A stretch of DNA of 64,000 nucleotides from Citrus sinensis (Eukaryota > Streptophyta > Magnoliopsida > Sapindales > Rutaceae), in the NCBI RefSeq assembly GCF_022201045.2, contig NC_068558.1, positions 48,525,501-48,589,500 of the forward strand, read 5' to 3'. A model generated the notes under the pieces. It saw nothing but the letters and a program-made list of their open reading frames with translations. It was not told the origin of the DNA and did not search any database. Each line of letters begins with the position of its first letter. The stretch's first letter is position 1. The position numbers and the translations under genes were made by a program. Below, in pieces: positions 11,472 through 23,648 of the stretch.

Positions 11472-13006
11472 TTAGAAGCGAGCAAGGAACTGCATTTGCT
11501 TGAGAAGAGGAGTTAGGGTTTCCATGAGCTTCTCGCAAGGATGGTTGTGGATTCCCTCATAAGTTGTGACCACGATGCTGGTGTCTTTTGATAGCCTTTG
11601 GACCTGTTTCTTCACGTTGCATGTGTGATGCGTGCACCGGTAGTAGCTCCTTTGATTTGGCCATGTTTTATATTGATTTTGCAAAATCATAGATTGGTAA
11701 GCATATGCATACAAAACATATATAATTTCACAGAATGTAAATGGAAATTTAGATACAATTTCCACCCATAAATAAAAAATATGATGCGATTATAAGGGCA
11801 AAGCAGGTTAAACTTTTTACTTTAAATATTGAAAGTCAAAATAATATTGAAAGTCAAAATATTGTATCTAAGGATAAATATTGAAAGTCAAAATATTGTA
11901 ACTAAGGATAAATATTGAAAGTCAAAATAATATTTAACGATACCAACTCGTCATCATTGGATTATATTACATAAAACCAACGGTTTAAAAGTGCCAAAAT
12001 TATAATTCAAATTATATGTACCGCCTGTATTCCAATGCTACATGTCATTAATCTATTATTAGATGAGAAGTTTCATAATTTTTAAAATTAATATTATACC
12101 ATTAAATAGATGAAAATATCTTATCAGTTGAGATACAAATGTTAGAATCACTAACATGACTCTTCTGTATAAATATAACGTGAATGAATGATTCTTCTGT
12201 TTATACAACTGCTAAACTATCAAATTCAAAAAAAAAAAAAACACAATTTACTGTCTAGTATCCTTTTTGTCTCTCATAAATTTCTATGTATATATTTACC
12301 AAAACTATGAGCATATGTAACTGCCACTAAGCCAACCACATAGGCTTATGAATTAATAAATTCAACAACCTTCTACCATATATGGTTCGACATCATGACA
12401 GGGAATGGCGACTTCTCTGTGCGAAATTGCCTCAATTATTAGGTTATCTACTTTCCAAACCTAAAGAGATGGAATGAAGAAAGATGTTGATCACTTATCA
12501 CCCCTCTCAATCATGAAAATTATAGCCCGTCCAAGCCCTGAGAAGTAAGAATTATCATGTCTATGTACCTACAGGAACTACTAGCCCAATTATTTATTTT
12601 AATTATTATTTTGTTCTTGAGATCAAATCTTTAAATATTCCCATCCATATCTTGACCAATATCCGAAGAATTTCTCTCTCTCTCTCTCTTTTCTTTTTGA
12701 TCTATGTAGGAGCAACTAACACTAGATTTTGCAACATTGCAACCACGTTAATAATATATTTCCATTAAATTATCAACTTCAACTTCAGCGGTTCTCAGTA
12801 GGTCAGATCACAACCGAACCCTAAGGAAGCGAAATTATATATACACATGCATGTTAGTATACATGGTTGAGAACTTTGAATTAAAACAAAGTCGTCCTAC
12901 AAAATAAAATTTGCCTGTACAATAATTATTTAATAACGATTTTTCACGTAAGAATTAAGAACATTTGGCACACATAATTGTCTAAATCATGTATGCATGT
13001 ATGTAT

Positions 13007-13046
<40 letters not shown>

Positions 13047-13462
13047 AATGAAGACTGCGCGCAGCTGGTTCACCTGGGATATAAGCTGTTCTTGACAGCT
13101 TTCTGACCATATTTTCTCCAACGGTATCCATCGTCAAGAATATCATCGGCGCTTCTAGTCTGAAAAGCAAACCTAGGCCGTGTGGCCTTCTTCATCCTAG
13201 ACCCTTTCCTTTTATTCTCTTTACACCCCTGATCTTGTTGATCACGACCTCCGCCATTTTCAGGGTTAAGATGACTAGTACTTTCCATCATATTGTGATC
13301 AGTTGACTGAGCAGAAAGAAGGCTAACCCAATCAATCTCCGGAAGAACTTGAGGCTCTAGAGTAGCTGGTTGCATCGACGAAGACGGGATTGAGGGTGTG
13401 AATAAGTAATTAGGCTGTGGCGACATTGGAGATGACACCGGGTGTGGTTCTCGTCCTTCCAT
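11472..13462 (-). CDS. WRKY43: group IIc WRKY transcription factor (WRKY43/24/56 type)
   Basis: Two exons, 13074-13462 and 11472-11649, joined AG|G inside the WRKY domain after ...NSLYPR, the intron position shared by most WRKY genes. The product has 188 residues: an acidic, Ser/Pro-rich N-terminus, a basic nuclear-localisation-like stretch (about 85-100), then [21 protein letters not shown] and a C-x4-C-x23-H-x-H zinc finger (CTHHTC...HNH), ending [18 protein letters not shown] is intact. The short tail after the finger and the LTPLLKQ ending place it with WRKY24/43/56. WRKYs bind W-boxes (TTGACC/T). The intron (11650-13073) holds a 34-bp tandem repeat and a (GT)n tract close to the donor. 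Upstream are a (CT)n tract and two TTGACC sites (14234 on +; 14807 on -). The exact orthologue cannot be settled without a tree. Confidence 0.9.
11826..11934. repeat. 34-bp tandem repeat in the WRKY intron
   Basis: About three copies of a 34-base unit containing ATTGAAAGTCAAAATATTG and ACTAAGGATAAAT, the first and last copies incomplete. Units differ at only one or two positions, so the array is fairly young. Confidence 0.8.
13009..13042. repeat. (GT)17 microsatellite next to a splice donor
   Basis: Unbroken dinucleotide run, (AC)n when read on the transcribed strand, beginning about 31 bases inside the WRKY intron from its donor at 13073. Confidence 0.95.
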
Positions 13463-13638
13463 GTTAGTTAAAAATTAATTGAGAGAGAGGAAGTGGCCAA
13501 ATGTAGGATACTGCAGGTTTTTAAAGAAACAAAAGTGTTGGAGGGTAGAAGAGGTTAGGCAGGCACCCACAGAGAGATCTCTAGACGGACTCAAGTGTAA
13601 TTGTTGGCTTTTGTGCTTGTTTAATTAATTAAAAAGAG

Positions 13639-13669
<31 letters not shown>

Positions 13670-14924
13670 GTGTGTGTCTCTGAGTCTTGTTATTTCCCTG
13701 CTCTCTTAAGTTGCACCCAAAGGGTAAAGCCAACTATATCTCACCTACTTCTGTTCAACTGCCCTTTAAGCAAAAAGGAAACGTACCCAACATGCATCGT
13801 TATCACCAATGTGTGTGTGCATGCGGCTATCATTTTGCTCTATATGGATAGTCCTTTTCTCCTCATACTGAGAAGGACGGTAGCAGAGCCTTCATTACAA
13901 CCTCATTAATTAGGACACATGTTTAAAAGTGCATCAAAAATATTGTTTTAATCGATATGCAAGGATACTGTTCACCAACCGATTACATGACCGGGTTTTA
14001 CCATCACTAGGACTATTGGTGTTGGCTTTCTGAATTATTATTATTAATAAATGAGCACTAGATATCTTGCTTCGTGGTAATGAGTCACCGCCTAAAATCA
14101 AAATTGCATATTATTGTATTGTAAAATTGTTTAAAGAATAGACGGCGCCGATTGAAAGATCAGGGCGACACATTGAATTCGCGTCTCCTGGCAACGAGTT
14201 CATTGTTTTTTAAAAATATTTCATTTGGGAACTTTGACCAATAATACGTACCCCTTTGGATAAGGCCTGCAGATCAGAATGAATCAATGAACAAAAATCT
14301 TATATCTACTTGCCAATCAATCGAAAAGTTTTATCTGTATACTCCAGTTGCCCTTTCTAGGTGCTCTAATCCCTAATTTCCAAACACGTGCTTTGTTCAA
14401 TTGCCTTTTGAGAGATATGATTAGGTCACCCGCAATGACTTCCGGATATAAAATTTGTATAATTTATTTGATTCTAGAGCAAAGTGACCGGAACACCACT
14501 CTAATAGCGAACGAAGGCGACACGCAATCTAGCATTCCAGCAACCACCCAAAGTACTTGTTAGTTCAGTAGATACTAGTGAGCAATATGATTTACCTGCA
14601 TACGTGTTCGATTTAGTCGCAACAAAATTGGAATCTGGAAAATTCTTATTGCATAAGAAAATTTGGTAACAGTCCAAAATCAGGACAAAAATTCCTGGTA
14701 CCCCGCGGTCCCAACAAAAGGTACAGTTTTTAACCACTGAATAATGCTCTCCTATTGGTAAACTACTGCATAATTTTCAGTGCAATTTGAATTTCTCATC
14801 TAGATGGTCAAAAATTCATCCACTGGGGATAATTGCGAGATTTTGATGCAAAAACAGATTTATCTAATTGGTTCAGAAAGCAATAAGGTGTGGCATGCAC
14901 GGAAGTCAAAATAGGACTTGTGCA
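13463..14924. other. WRKY promoter region and spacer
   Basis: Holds the 5' side of the group IIc WRKY gene: a (CT)n tract at about 13640-13666 (GA-rich on the transcribed strand), W-box cores at 14234-14239 (+) and 14807-14812 (-), and the 3' UTR side of the mL46 gene near 14900. No additional gene seen. Confidence 0.45.
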
Positions 14925-17379
14925 TCAGCTGATGATCATCTTGTTAAGAAATTCAGCGCTCTCAGGAAAATACTCCATGAGTTCATCCTTGGTCACCCAA
15001 ACAAAATCCTCACACTTGCCAATTGTAAACTTGTTGCTCGCAATCACTTGAGACTTGAAGAAGAATTGCTGGCAAAAAGAAAGGGATCAACAGAGTGAAT
15101 AATAATCACACACACTTACATTAAGACAACAGCATAAAATAAAGTTATCTGTGAAAAATGAAGTGCATAATTTATATACGGAAGAAAATAAAGTATTAGT
15201 TCTCTTGAAATATATAAAAAGCACCAAGTATACCTTATATGATGGAACGTCTGGCATCTTTTCTGCAGGCTGCATTACCATATGACCCATGGGAGCATTT
15301 CCGACAAAATAAGTGTGGGAAAGGTCACCCAGTACAGATTGTAATGCACACTCTGCACACTGCAAACATTTGATAAGAATTTATATGATTAGAAGAAGGA
15401 TGAGAAGGTGGAGGAGAAGAAGAATCACCTTGCGCAAACTCTCCTCAGACTCATAAACTTTTTCTGGAAAATGCCAGATAGGCTTCCCACCAGGAGCTCC
15501 AAAAGTTTCGCCATAGAGAATAAGGTACAGTCTTCTGTCAAGTGCTCTCTGTAATGACCTTAAGAACACAAATAAAAATAATTATAATAACACTAATAAA
15601 AACGTTAAATTTAATGTAATTCCTGCATAAACGCAATCATGCAGTTACTCGAATGCAATACAACATCAATAACATAAAACTTCTTCTTTTGTAAAATGAG
15701 ATTTTATGATAAGTTTTAAGCCATGAAAGTTTGCTTGTGAGGATTTTTAAAAAGTTTTGGACTTGAGTTGTATCAAACCATAATGAGGTCGATAAAATTC
15801 ACCCGATTCAATGTACATAATAGAACTTCTTACTTTCTATCATTTGTTTTGTCAGTTTCAGTAATCCGAGGAGCTGGTACGTATTCCATTTGGTAGTCGC
15901 CTTTTCCTCTGTTACAGAAGTGTCACAAAAGATCAATACATAACAATCAAAACTTCATCTGCACTTGTCTTTCACTGCATTTGTAAGTGAAACATTTGTG
16001 AAAGAGAGAGAAACAAACAGAATTATACATTTCATTCAATAAATCAGGGCTTAGCAATGAAATTAAAAATGAGTCGTTACATAAATAATCACAGTAATAA
16101 GATTTTGAATGTCAAATGCACATGCTTGTTGATATTAAAAATGCAAAATTGAACAACAAATTACAAAGATATTTCCTAAAAGCAGAATTGCTTAAATGAG
16201 CCTGATATGACAGACCGAAAGAGAGCATCATGTCTCAGAAAATGCTACTCAAACCCAAGAGCTCTCTAGAACGATAACGTCAACATGAAGTTACAAATTT
16301 GTAATCAATGCACCGACCAAAAGAAAGCATCATGACTCAGAAAAGGCTACTCAAACCCAAGAGCTCTATAGAATGATAATGTCAACATGAAGTTACAAAT
16401 TTGTAACTAATGCTTCTGCCTCATGCCCATGCACCATAATTACAATATTTTCTTTAAGATCCAACTTCTACAACAACTCTCAACAGTCCAAGCAGAAGGG
16501 AAATTTTTTTTTTTTTTTCCAAAAACACAATCATCAGAGATAAATAAGTGAACATGAATAAAAGGAGGTCACAATTAGATATCCAAGATACTAGGACATT
16601 AACTGACATGCTTTGGGCATGTAAAACAACTTAAGGTCCAACCCCATGCAAAATATTCTAAGATAAAACAAATAGCTAAAGATAACCTCACTAAGAACAA
16701 GAACATAAGAGGACGTAAAGCAGCTTACCTAGAATTAGACTTGTCTAAAAATTCATCAGGATATCTGCGTCTGTATTGCTGTCTCCATCGAAACCTGGAA
16801 CCCACCAGCCCCAAACCGAATACATGAGCAATCAAACCACACTACACAAGATGAGGAAAAAGAAATCCAGTATTGTGATTAAAAATAATAATTTTTGAAG
16901 CTGCGGAACCAGAAGAGAAAGGGAAAAGATGATCATATGTTATCAGTCATTTTATTTTAAATATTTATAAAGCAAAGGCATATAATGTAAAAGGTTCAGC
17001 TTTTCCCATGTCCCAGATGACAAACTATCGAGTTTACAGAAAACGGAAAAAAGAGGGAAATTTAATTCCCATTCTATAACTAAAGCGCAACCAAACAATA
17101 TTCACAAAAGAAGAAGAAGAAGAAGAAGAAGAAGAAGCTGCACGCAATGAAGCAAATAATGTATGAGGCATCTATGATTTTTTTCATTTAAAATTTTATT
17201 AGCAAGTGAAAGAAGAAAACTGACGAGAACTCCTGAAATGCGTAAACCACAGGGTCAATTTTCGGAATAACAACAGGCAATCTCTCGAACAGAACGGACG
17301 CAACGATTTTCTCTGAGTTAGTACTAAACCCTCGAGTTGCCGTGAGAGGCCGAACCAACGACGTTAACGATCTCCGCAT
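14925..17379 (-). CDS. MRPL46: mitochondrial large-subunit ribosomal protein mL46 (Nudix-like)
   Basis: Six coding exons: 17225-17379, 16729-16794, 15834-15908, 15429-15558, 15234-15359 and 14925-15068; phases close to give 231 residues. The start MRRSLTSLVRPLTATRGFST is a mitochondrial presequence. The core is ...FRWRQQYRRRYPDEFL..., SLQRALDRRLYLILYG, APGGKPIWHFPEKVYESEES, then the region equivalent to the Nudix fold, ending FVWVTKDELMEYF. mL46 is a structural mitoribosome protein with a Nudix-like fold but without a working Nudix box, and none is visible here. A 30-base-longer ATG at 17409 exists. I prefer 17379 because GTAG|GTCGAA just above it looks like the acceptor of a 5' UTR intron whose donor CTG|GTAACG is near 17608. 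Intron 1 has a (TTC)n run on the coding strand; intron 2 contains a 102-bp tandem duplication. Confidence 0.88.
16213..16411. repeat. 102-bp tandem duplication in an mL46 intron
   Basis: Two adjacent copies, 16213-16314 and 16315-about 16411, share long identical blocks such as CTACTCAAACCCAAGAGCTC and GTCAACATGAAGTTACAAAT, with roughly one difference per ten bases. Confidence 0.88.
17108..17138. repeat. (GAA)n microsatellite in mL46 intron 1
   Basis: About ten GAA units without interruption; it reads (TTC)n on the transcribed strand and lies about 87 bases inside the intron. Confidence 0.9.
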
Positions 17380-18225
17380 TTTCGAATTTCGACCTACAGA
17401 GAGCAACATCCAAATTCTGAATACAGTTAAATAATTAATTTAAGCCAAAAATATAGCACACATTGCGAGCAAGAAGGAAAAGAGATTGTACAGCTGATTA
17501 ATTACTGTTAAAATTTCATTAATAGAGGGAAGCCTGCTTAAACCCTAAACGAGTAGTGAAGACTGAAGACTGAAGATCACGATCAGAGAGGAACAGAGTG
17601 ATGCGTTACCAGAAACCGGCTGAGGCGGTGGTTGAGTTGAGGGTTTCTTCCACTTTCTTGTATTTTTCTATTTCGTACCTTTTTTAATTCCATCGCCAAC
17701 CCGGACTTGTCGGTTTTTATAATGATGGCGATAAATGTCGAAAATGCCACTGGAGAAACTTTACTATTACAGGTGGCTTTCAGTTTGTGGTTATGTGATT
17801 TTTTGGCCTTCAAAATATTTTGCCAAATTTTTGATCTTTTGAGCCAAATTGTCGAGTATCCCTGTCCACAATTGACCCACTTTATATGAGATGCAAGCAC
17901 GTGAACTAGGATCAAGTTTTAAAGCGCTTAGAAAAGGTTCCTAGGAGAAACTTAAGAGCTCACTTGATAGTGAATCTGAAAAATCGAGACATTTACATCC
18001 ATGTTGGCATGAATGGTTATTATTACCACATAAAACCCGATATTCAAACATATAAATCCTAACATTAAAGATAGAGGCTGGAAAAGTGGAAATATTTGTT
18101 TTGTTGGGGAAATAGTGTCTGTGCTCTGCTAGCCTCACCTCGAAAGCTTCTTAGAAAGATTAAAAACCCGCCAAGAAATGTACAAAGGCAACTTCAAATA
18201 ACATGAAAGTAACAACAGACGAAAA
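17380..18225. other. mL46 5' region and hydrolase 3' flank
   Basis: Contains the presumed mL46 leader with its UTR intron (donor near 17608, acceptor near 17400) and promoter, then the 3' UTR of the hydrolase gene that ends at 18226. No further gene seen. Confidence 0.45.
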
Positions 18226-21200
18226 TCAGAACAAAGGCTTCTTTCCATTTAACATTCCCAACAAATGATCCAAAACCTTGCCCCCTGCATCGCGCAGACC
18301 AGAATGCATGTATTCATTTGTTATCCATAGCCTAATTCCTGCTATTTGAGATGCAGTCTCCATGGCCACCTTAAAATTAACATACATATCCTCATAATAC
18401 ACGGCAGCTGCAACAGGTACCTGGCAGCATTAAAAACAAAATGTATTAGTAAAGGAAAAAGGAATTCCCGAGTCAATATGAAGACAGTTGTAACTGCTTT
18501 TGCAGTAGTCTCTAGTGGGTTCAGGTCTCCATTCAATCAAGGTCAAGATAATTACGATTTCCTTATTTAATAACATTAGAGCAAACCTTGTTATTCTTCA
18601 ATGTCTCAATGTTATAGAGCGGGGTCCAATCCTTCTTCTCAGCCAACAAATTAGCAGCTTCTTTAAATGGTTTCAAGGCATGAATCTCATCAAACATCCA
18701 TGGGAATATCATCTGCCCAAGTAAATACCCAAGGATATATCCGTTGAAACAATTATAGAGGATCCAAAAGAACTTTGCAAATAAAACTAACTGCAGTTAG
18801 CATCAGATTCATACACCAAATCCAGTGAATCATTTAAACCAAATAAGTAGAAAATATACAAATATCTCATTTTAAAAATTATGTCCCAAGTAACATAAAT
18901 GCACAAAATGATCCAAGATGTTGCCCTGATGATGGATTGGCAAAAGCTCATAAGGCAAAGATATCTAGAACCTCAAGTACCTAAAACAATCTGCAAAGAA
19001 TAGCCATTAATTTCATTCAGTTTATTACTATGTTCAAAATTACTTGAACAGTTGTTTAAATTCTTATTTTATCAAAATATCTTTACTCTCCAAGAATTTT
19101 TTTTTCTTAATATTTCTGCCAATGCTAAAGGCAAAAGACGAGAAAACAATGCAACAATGTGTTCACCATCATGCTCGAAACTCAGTAGGCTCAACTCTAG
19201 ACACAACAGCATCGCAACACACATTTGTCCAGGCTGTACTGCAGCTAGAAACTACATGCAACTATAAGCAAGTCCCGAGTTGACAAAACTTTGGAGCCAA
19301 ACAAGATGCAATTGACTCAAAGACTCTTTCTAAATAAACATATAAAACTTAAAGCAGAATTCTTCATTCTGTACTTTTACCAGCGGAGCCATAAGATCAG
19401 AAAAGTTTTAGAATGCACTGCACTCAGCTACTTAAAAGGAAAAAGGGCAAAAAGAGAAAGATGAAAACAGCGACAGAGTACACAAAATGTATTTGTTACG
19501 CATGTCTTCTTTTATTTTTCATATAGCGGAATATTTATGTAACTCATATCTACCTCTCCTGTGAAAAGTACAGGATGACCTTCTTTTGCAGCCTTGATAG
19601 CATCAAATTTGCCTTCATATTCAGCCCTTATTCTTTGAGCAGACCATTGTGATGAAGCACCCTTAAAAAGAATTAAGAAAAATAAGAACATTTCAATTTT
19701 CTTCATTTAGGTGAATTTTTTGGATTGAAGAAGAGAAATTCTTTTTCACTCCATATTACTTCATTTTCGTTAAGTAACGTTTCATAAAATAGAACTCAAA
19801 AATAAATATAATAATTGTCAGAAAATGAAACTGTAAGCCATGATTGAACAATGTAACTTACTTGACAGTATATAGTCTCCTGCATTAAGGCATAGAGTGG
19901 GTTTGTATCAAAACTTAAAAAATTCTCAACCTGCACACAAATGACTAAATAATGATTACAAAAACGTGCTTTCCAGTCATGAAACGAAGATCATTTAGGT
20001 AGCAAACATTTTCTTACAGCTTTTAAGAAACAGTAACTGAGGAGTTTTGGTGCCCCTGGAACTATTACAGGATCCCAGGCAGTCTCCAACCTATAAGATA
20101 GAGATTTAAATTAGGAAAAGATAGAAGAGCACAAGAATGTGAGTAATTAAAAGGATGTGCATGGTCTGATGCCTAACATATAGTGTAAGCGTTCAAAACC
20201 AGTACTCGATCCTAAAGCGGAAAGCCCAACTAACTGCAAAACCCTTGGGGTTAATATACCCCCAGATGGGAGAAGAACCTGTACAAGGAAGAAGGGGGTA
20301 AGCAGAACAATTGCAGAAATTTTGCTAGAATTTCAGCATTACAGAAAATACAAAATCATGTTTGGTAGTCCCTTACCCCACCTCCTTCAGATTCTGCCAA
20401 GTGCTTCACAATTTCACGAACAATTTCAACATCCTGAGGAAATCTCTTGTAATACTTCTCATTTTGACGAATAACTTGTTCAAAGGCCACTCTGTACACA
20501 GAATCTGCAGAGCAACCATTTCCTAAAGGAGGAGTTCCTCCAGTTAGAAGGACTTGTTTGAGCCCTTGTGGTGCAAAACTCAAATAGGTGACCGCACAAA
20601 AACCACCATAGCTCTGCACAAGAAAAGTAGCATGAGGTGCCATCAACATATTGAATGATTCAGTTAGTCTCTTCATGGATATTGTAACAAATGACTGAAC
20701 ACAAAGAACTTGCTCATAAGAAGCAAAAACGTGACCAAAGCATAAACCAGATTCCATTCAAAAGGCATAGACTTTAAGAATGGTTAAAGATGACAAACTC
20801 GACCAAGACCCTTAACTCAATACATAACGTAAAACAGTAAAACAGTAATCTTAATACCTGGCCCAAGACCGTCCAAGGTTTAGCATCAGGATCAAGACGA
20901 ACACGGATGAATTCAGCGTCATTTACAATACTATCAGCTCTAAAATGTTTTAAGTAGTCAACTAAATCCTTAGCAGACTTCATTTGCAGCATAGATGATA
21001 CTGACAGAGGAGTAGATAAGCCTGTTCCTCTCTGCAAGAAAACAAAATGGGCAGGGCCAATTACAATGAATACTTAACAACAAAGTCAGTGAATTTCAGT
21101 AAACGCTTGTGGTAGGGAAATTCAAGATAATCATGCCTGATCCATCAATACAACACGAAATTCTTCACATGCTTTATTTATCCATCCACTGGATTCAGTT

Positions 21201-21820
21201 GGCCCCCGGCATTCAAAACCAGGCCCACCTTGTAAAAATAACAGATACGGCAATGATTGCTCCTCTTTTCCAACTGCAACATAAACAGCAACATGCACTT
21301 AAAAAAAATATTTACCTATAAAATAAACGATTCACAGAGCAATAGTGTAAAGCCTTTGTCCACCAAGTAAGCTGAAGAACAGTCGATTCTATTAATTAAG
21401 ACAGAAAACAGTTTATGAATACGCCAAAGTAGAATTAGAAAAATGCTAAAATTAAACAATGAGTGAATCTCCAATGTTGTTAGTACCAGCAACAACTTCG
21501 CGAGCAAAAAGGGAGATCTTAGGAGAGACATCGCGATCGAGGGCGTAATCGAGAGGGACAGTGAAGCGATGATCGCGAAGCCGGAGATCCGGTACGGAGT
21601 ACCACTTCCCCGCAACGTGTTCCGGCGATGATACGCCAGCCGTGGCATTGTTTCCGGTCATGGCGATGAATGTGCAGACCCTACTCCGGCGTGAGTGGAA
21701 GGAGTGAAGTTTTGTGGCTGGAAATATTGAAATGGTGCGAGGAGATGTCGAGAAAGCGCGGAAACGAAAAAGGAGGAATGGTTTTATGAAGGAGAGCGCT
21801 GGCGCGTTAGTTGTCAGCAT
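18226..21820 (-). CDS. proline-iminopeptidase-like alpha/beta hydrolase (At3g61540 type)
   Basis: Ten exons: 21487-21820, 21137-21273, 20858-21031, 20377-20613, 20178-20278, 20018-20090, 19862-19930, 19554-19661, 18587-18712 and 18226-18420; 517 residues. The first about 55 residues are Ser/Arg/Phe-rich and look like an organelle transit peptide. The S33 family oxyanion motif HGGPG is QGGPG here. The nucleophile elbow GQSYGG is split by an intron exactly between Gln and Ser. Likely acid and base are Asp in YYEDMYV and His in NEYMHSGLRD. Family enzymes remove N-terminal proline from peptides. The second intron starts with GC rather than GT (CAG|GCATGA at 21137/21136). A second in-frame ATG at 21661 (MTGNN) could give a cytosolic form. 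A MITE begins only 20 bases above the first ATG. The gene is head-to-head with the ketopantoate enzyme gene. Confidence 0.9.
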
Positions 21821-21839
21821 TTTTGGACATATGAGACTA

Positions 21840-22204
21840 GGCTCCGTTAGGTACAGTTTATTAAATAGAATTTATAACAGTAGAATTTATAATAATAAAA
21901 TTTATATTAATAGAATTTTTAGATAAAAAGTCATTGGGTGTTTGGTTGTTAATAAAAAAAATATTTTTGAACTATTAAATTATGTGATATTTTTTATATT
22001 ATATATTTTTAGAAAAGCTCTATAACTTCTACTCCCAAAAGCTCAAATTTTAAGCTTTTATTAGTAGAGGTAAATTAACTTATTTAAACTAAAAAAATTT
22101 TATTAAAAAAAATCAATCACTATAAAAAATTTTAAAAAATAAAAAGTATTTATACGATTAAATAAGTACTTATGACTCTTAAATAAGTCATACCAAACAG
22201 ACAC
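21840..22204. mobile_element. MITE, hAT-like, abutting the hydrolase start
   Basis: 365-bp AT-rich element with imperfect terminal inverted repeats: left GGCTCCGTTAGGTACAG, right (reverse strand) GTGTCTGTTTGGTATGA. Flanks TGAGACTA (21832-21839) and TAAGTGTA (22205-22212) agree at five of eight positions and may be an aged 8-bp target duplication. No coding capacity. The superfamily is inferred from the TIR type and the 8-bp flank. Confidence 0.6.
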
Positions 22205-22348
22205 TAAGTGTAGATCAGGGCGGTTTATCCGACACGTGGTAGCTTGTAGAAAGGTGAAAGATTTACGGGTGATGAGCTTTGATGGATCTGAGCCCTCTGA
22301 TATAAGCACTTTCAGAAGTCAACACGCAGACAAGTCAAATTATTGGTG

Positions 22349-22357
22349 TTTTAATTT
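22349..22357. repeat. left 9-bp target site duplication of the MULE
   Basis: TTTTAATTT; the partner at 26210-26218 is TTTTAGTTT, one mismatch in nine. Nine bases is the signature duplication length of Mutator-like elements. Confidence 0.6.
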
Positions 22358-23648
22358 GGGTAATTTAGCGCCCACCCCAGATGTTTTGATATTTCGCACA
22401 GCGCACCCAATCTTTCCACCACGTGCACCGCTCACCCATTTCCGTCAATTTGACGGTTAAATCTAATGGGTCTGCTGAAATTTGATTAAATAATCATATT
22501 GCCTCTAGTTTGAATTAAATTGAGCATGCAAGTATCAGAATACCCCTTACAATTTATCAGATTTTACGTAAAAAACATAAAATATATGCAACAGTTTATC
22601 TTTTTATTTTAACGATATTTTTTATTACTTGTTTTACTATTTCTTTAAAAAAATCAATTCAACCAAAAAAATGAATAAATGAAAATCGTGATAAATAACA
22701 AATAATGCAGTGAAGAATCTAAAACAAAATAAGAAATTTATAAAAATAATATTAAAATTTCTGAATTTCGAAATTGACCCCTTTAACTTCTTTATATCAT
22801 AACTAGTAAAATATAAGTTTTTTTTTTATCAAATATCGCTCGTTGCTTTCCACATATTAACAAACTAATATCACTTTTAGAAAATCATCAAAACTCATCA
22901 CCTCATGAAATCACTAAATCACACCCAACAAACTACCAAATTCAGATAAATGTAGCAGTATGCAACTAAAGATAGAATCACTAATTAGAGGCCAAGAAGT
23001 TAAAGTTAGCATATGTTTTAATGTAATGTGGGTCTTTTTAATGTTTTAAGTTTAGGTGTAAGTTTCAAATTGACATGGATTTTTATTGTAATATTGTTAT
23101 TTTTCATTCATAAAAAAAAATAGGTTTTTAAAATAATTAGTTTTAGTCGATATAAAAAAATAATTAAAAAAATTCAAGTTAAAACGAGATTAAAGACAAA
23201 AACCAAACCATGAGCAACACACATTTATTGCTGGCGACATTATGTGCGACAGATATCTATCACACATAATTACAACTATTTAGTTATGTGCTCCAAAAAT
23301 AGATGTCTATCACACATACTGTGAAGTATATGCAATAGTTAGATATTTGAAATGTGAAGTATGTTTTAGTTCAAAAAACTAGTATTTTGCTAGTTATAAT
23401 AGAAAAAAAAATAAAAGATGTCAATTTCAAAAAATCTAAAAAGTTTTGGGGCTACTTTTACAAAAAAATTTATAATGAAAAATTTATGTCTACATAACTT
23501 TTGAATTTCTTGAAATTTACAAAAAAAAATCCAAAATTGATTCGTTTATTCGATTAAAAAGAAAGACATTTATAGATTTTCATAAAATGACTCTACTACT
23601 TTTTTTTTTTTACGGTCAACTTAATGGCCAAAATGACAGTGTTAGATG

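Noticed and set aside
22103-22309. 68-codon minus-strand frame
   Set aside because: Overlaps the end of the MITE and AT-rich sequence; no similarity.
23230-23345. Inverted words around TATCTATCACACATA
   Set aside because: Short and inside the MULE; could be a small hairpin, but no separate element ends or duplication were found.
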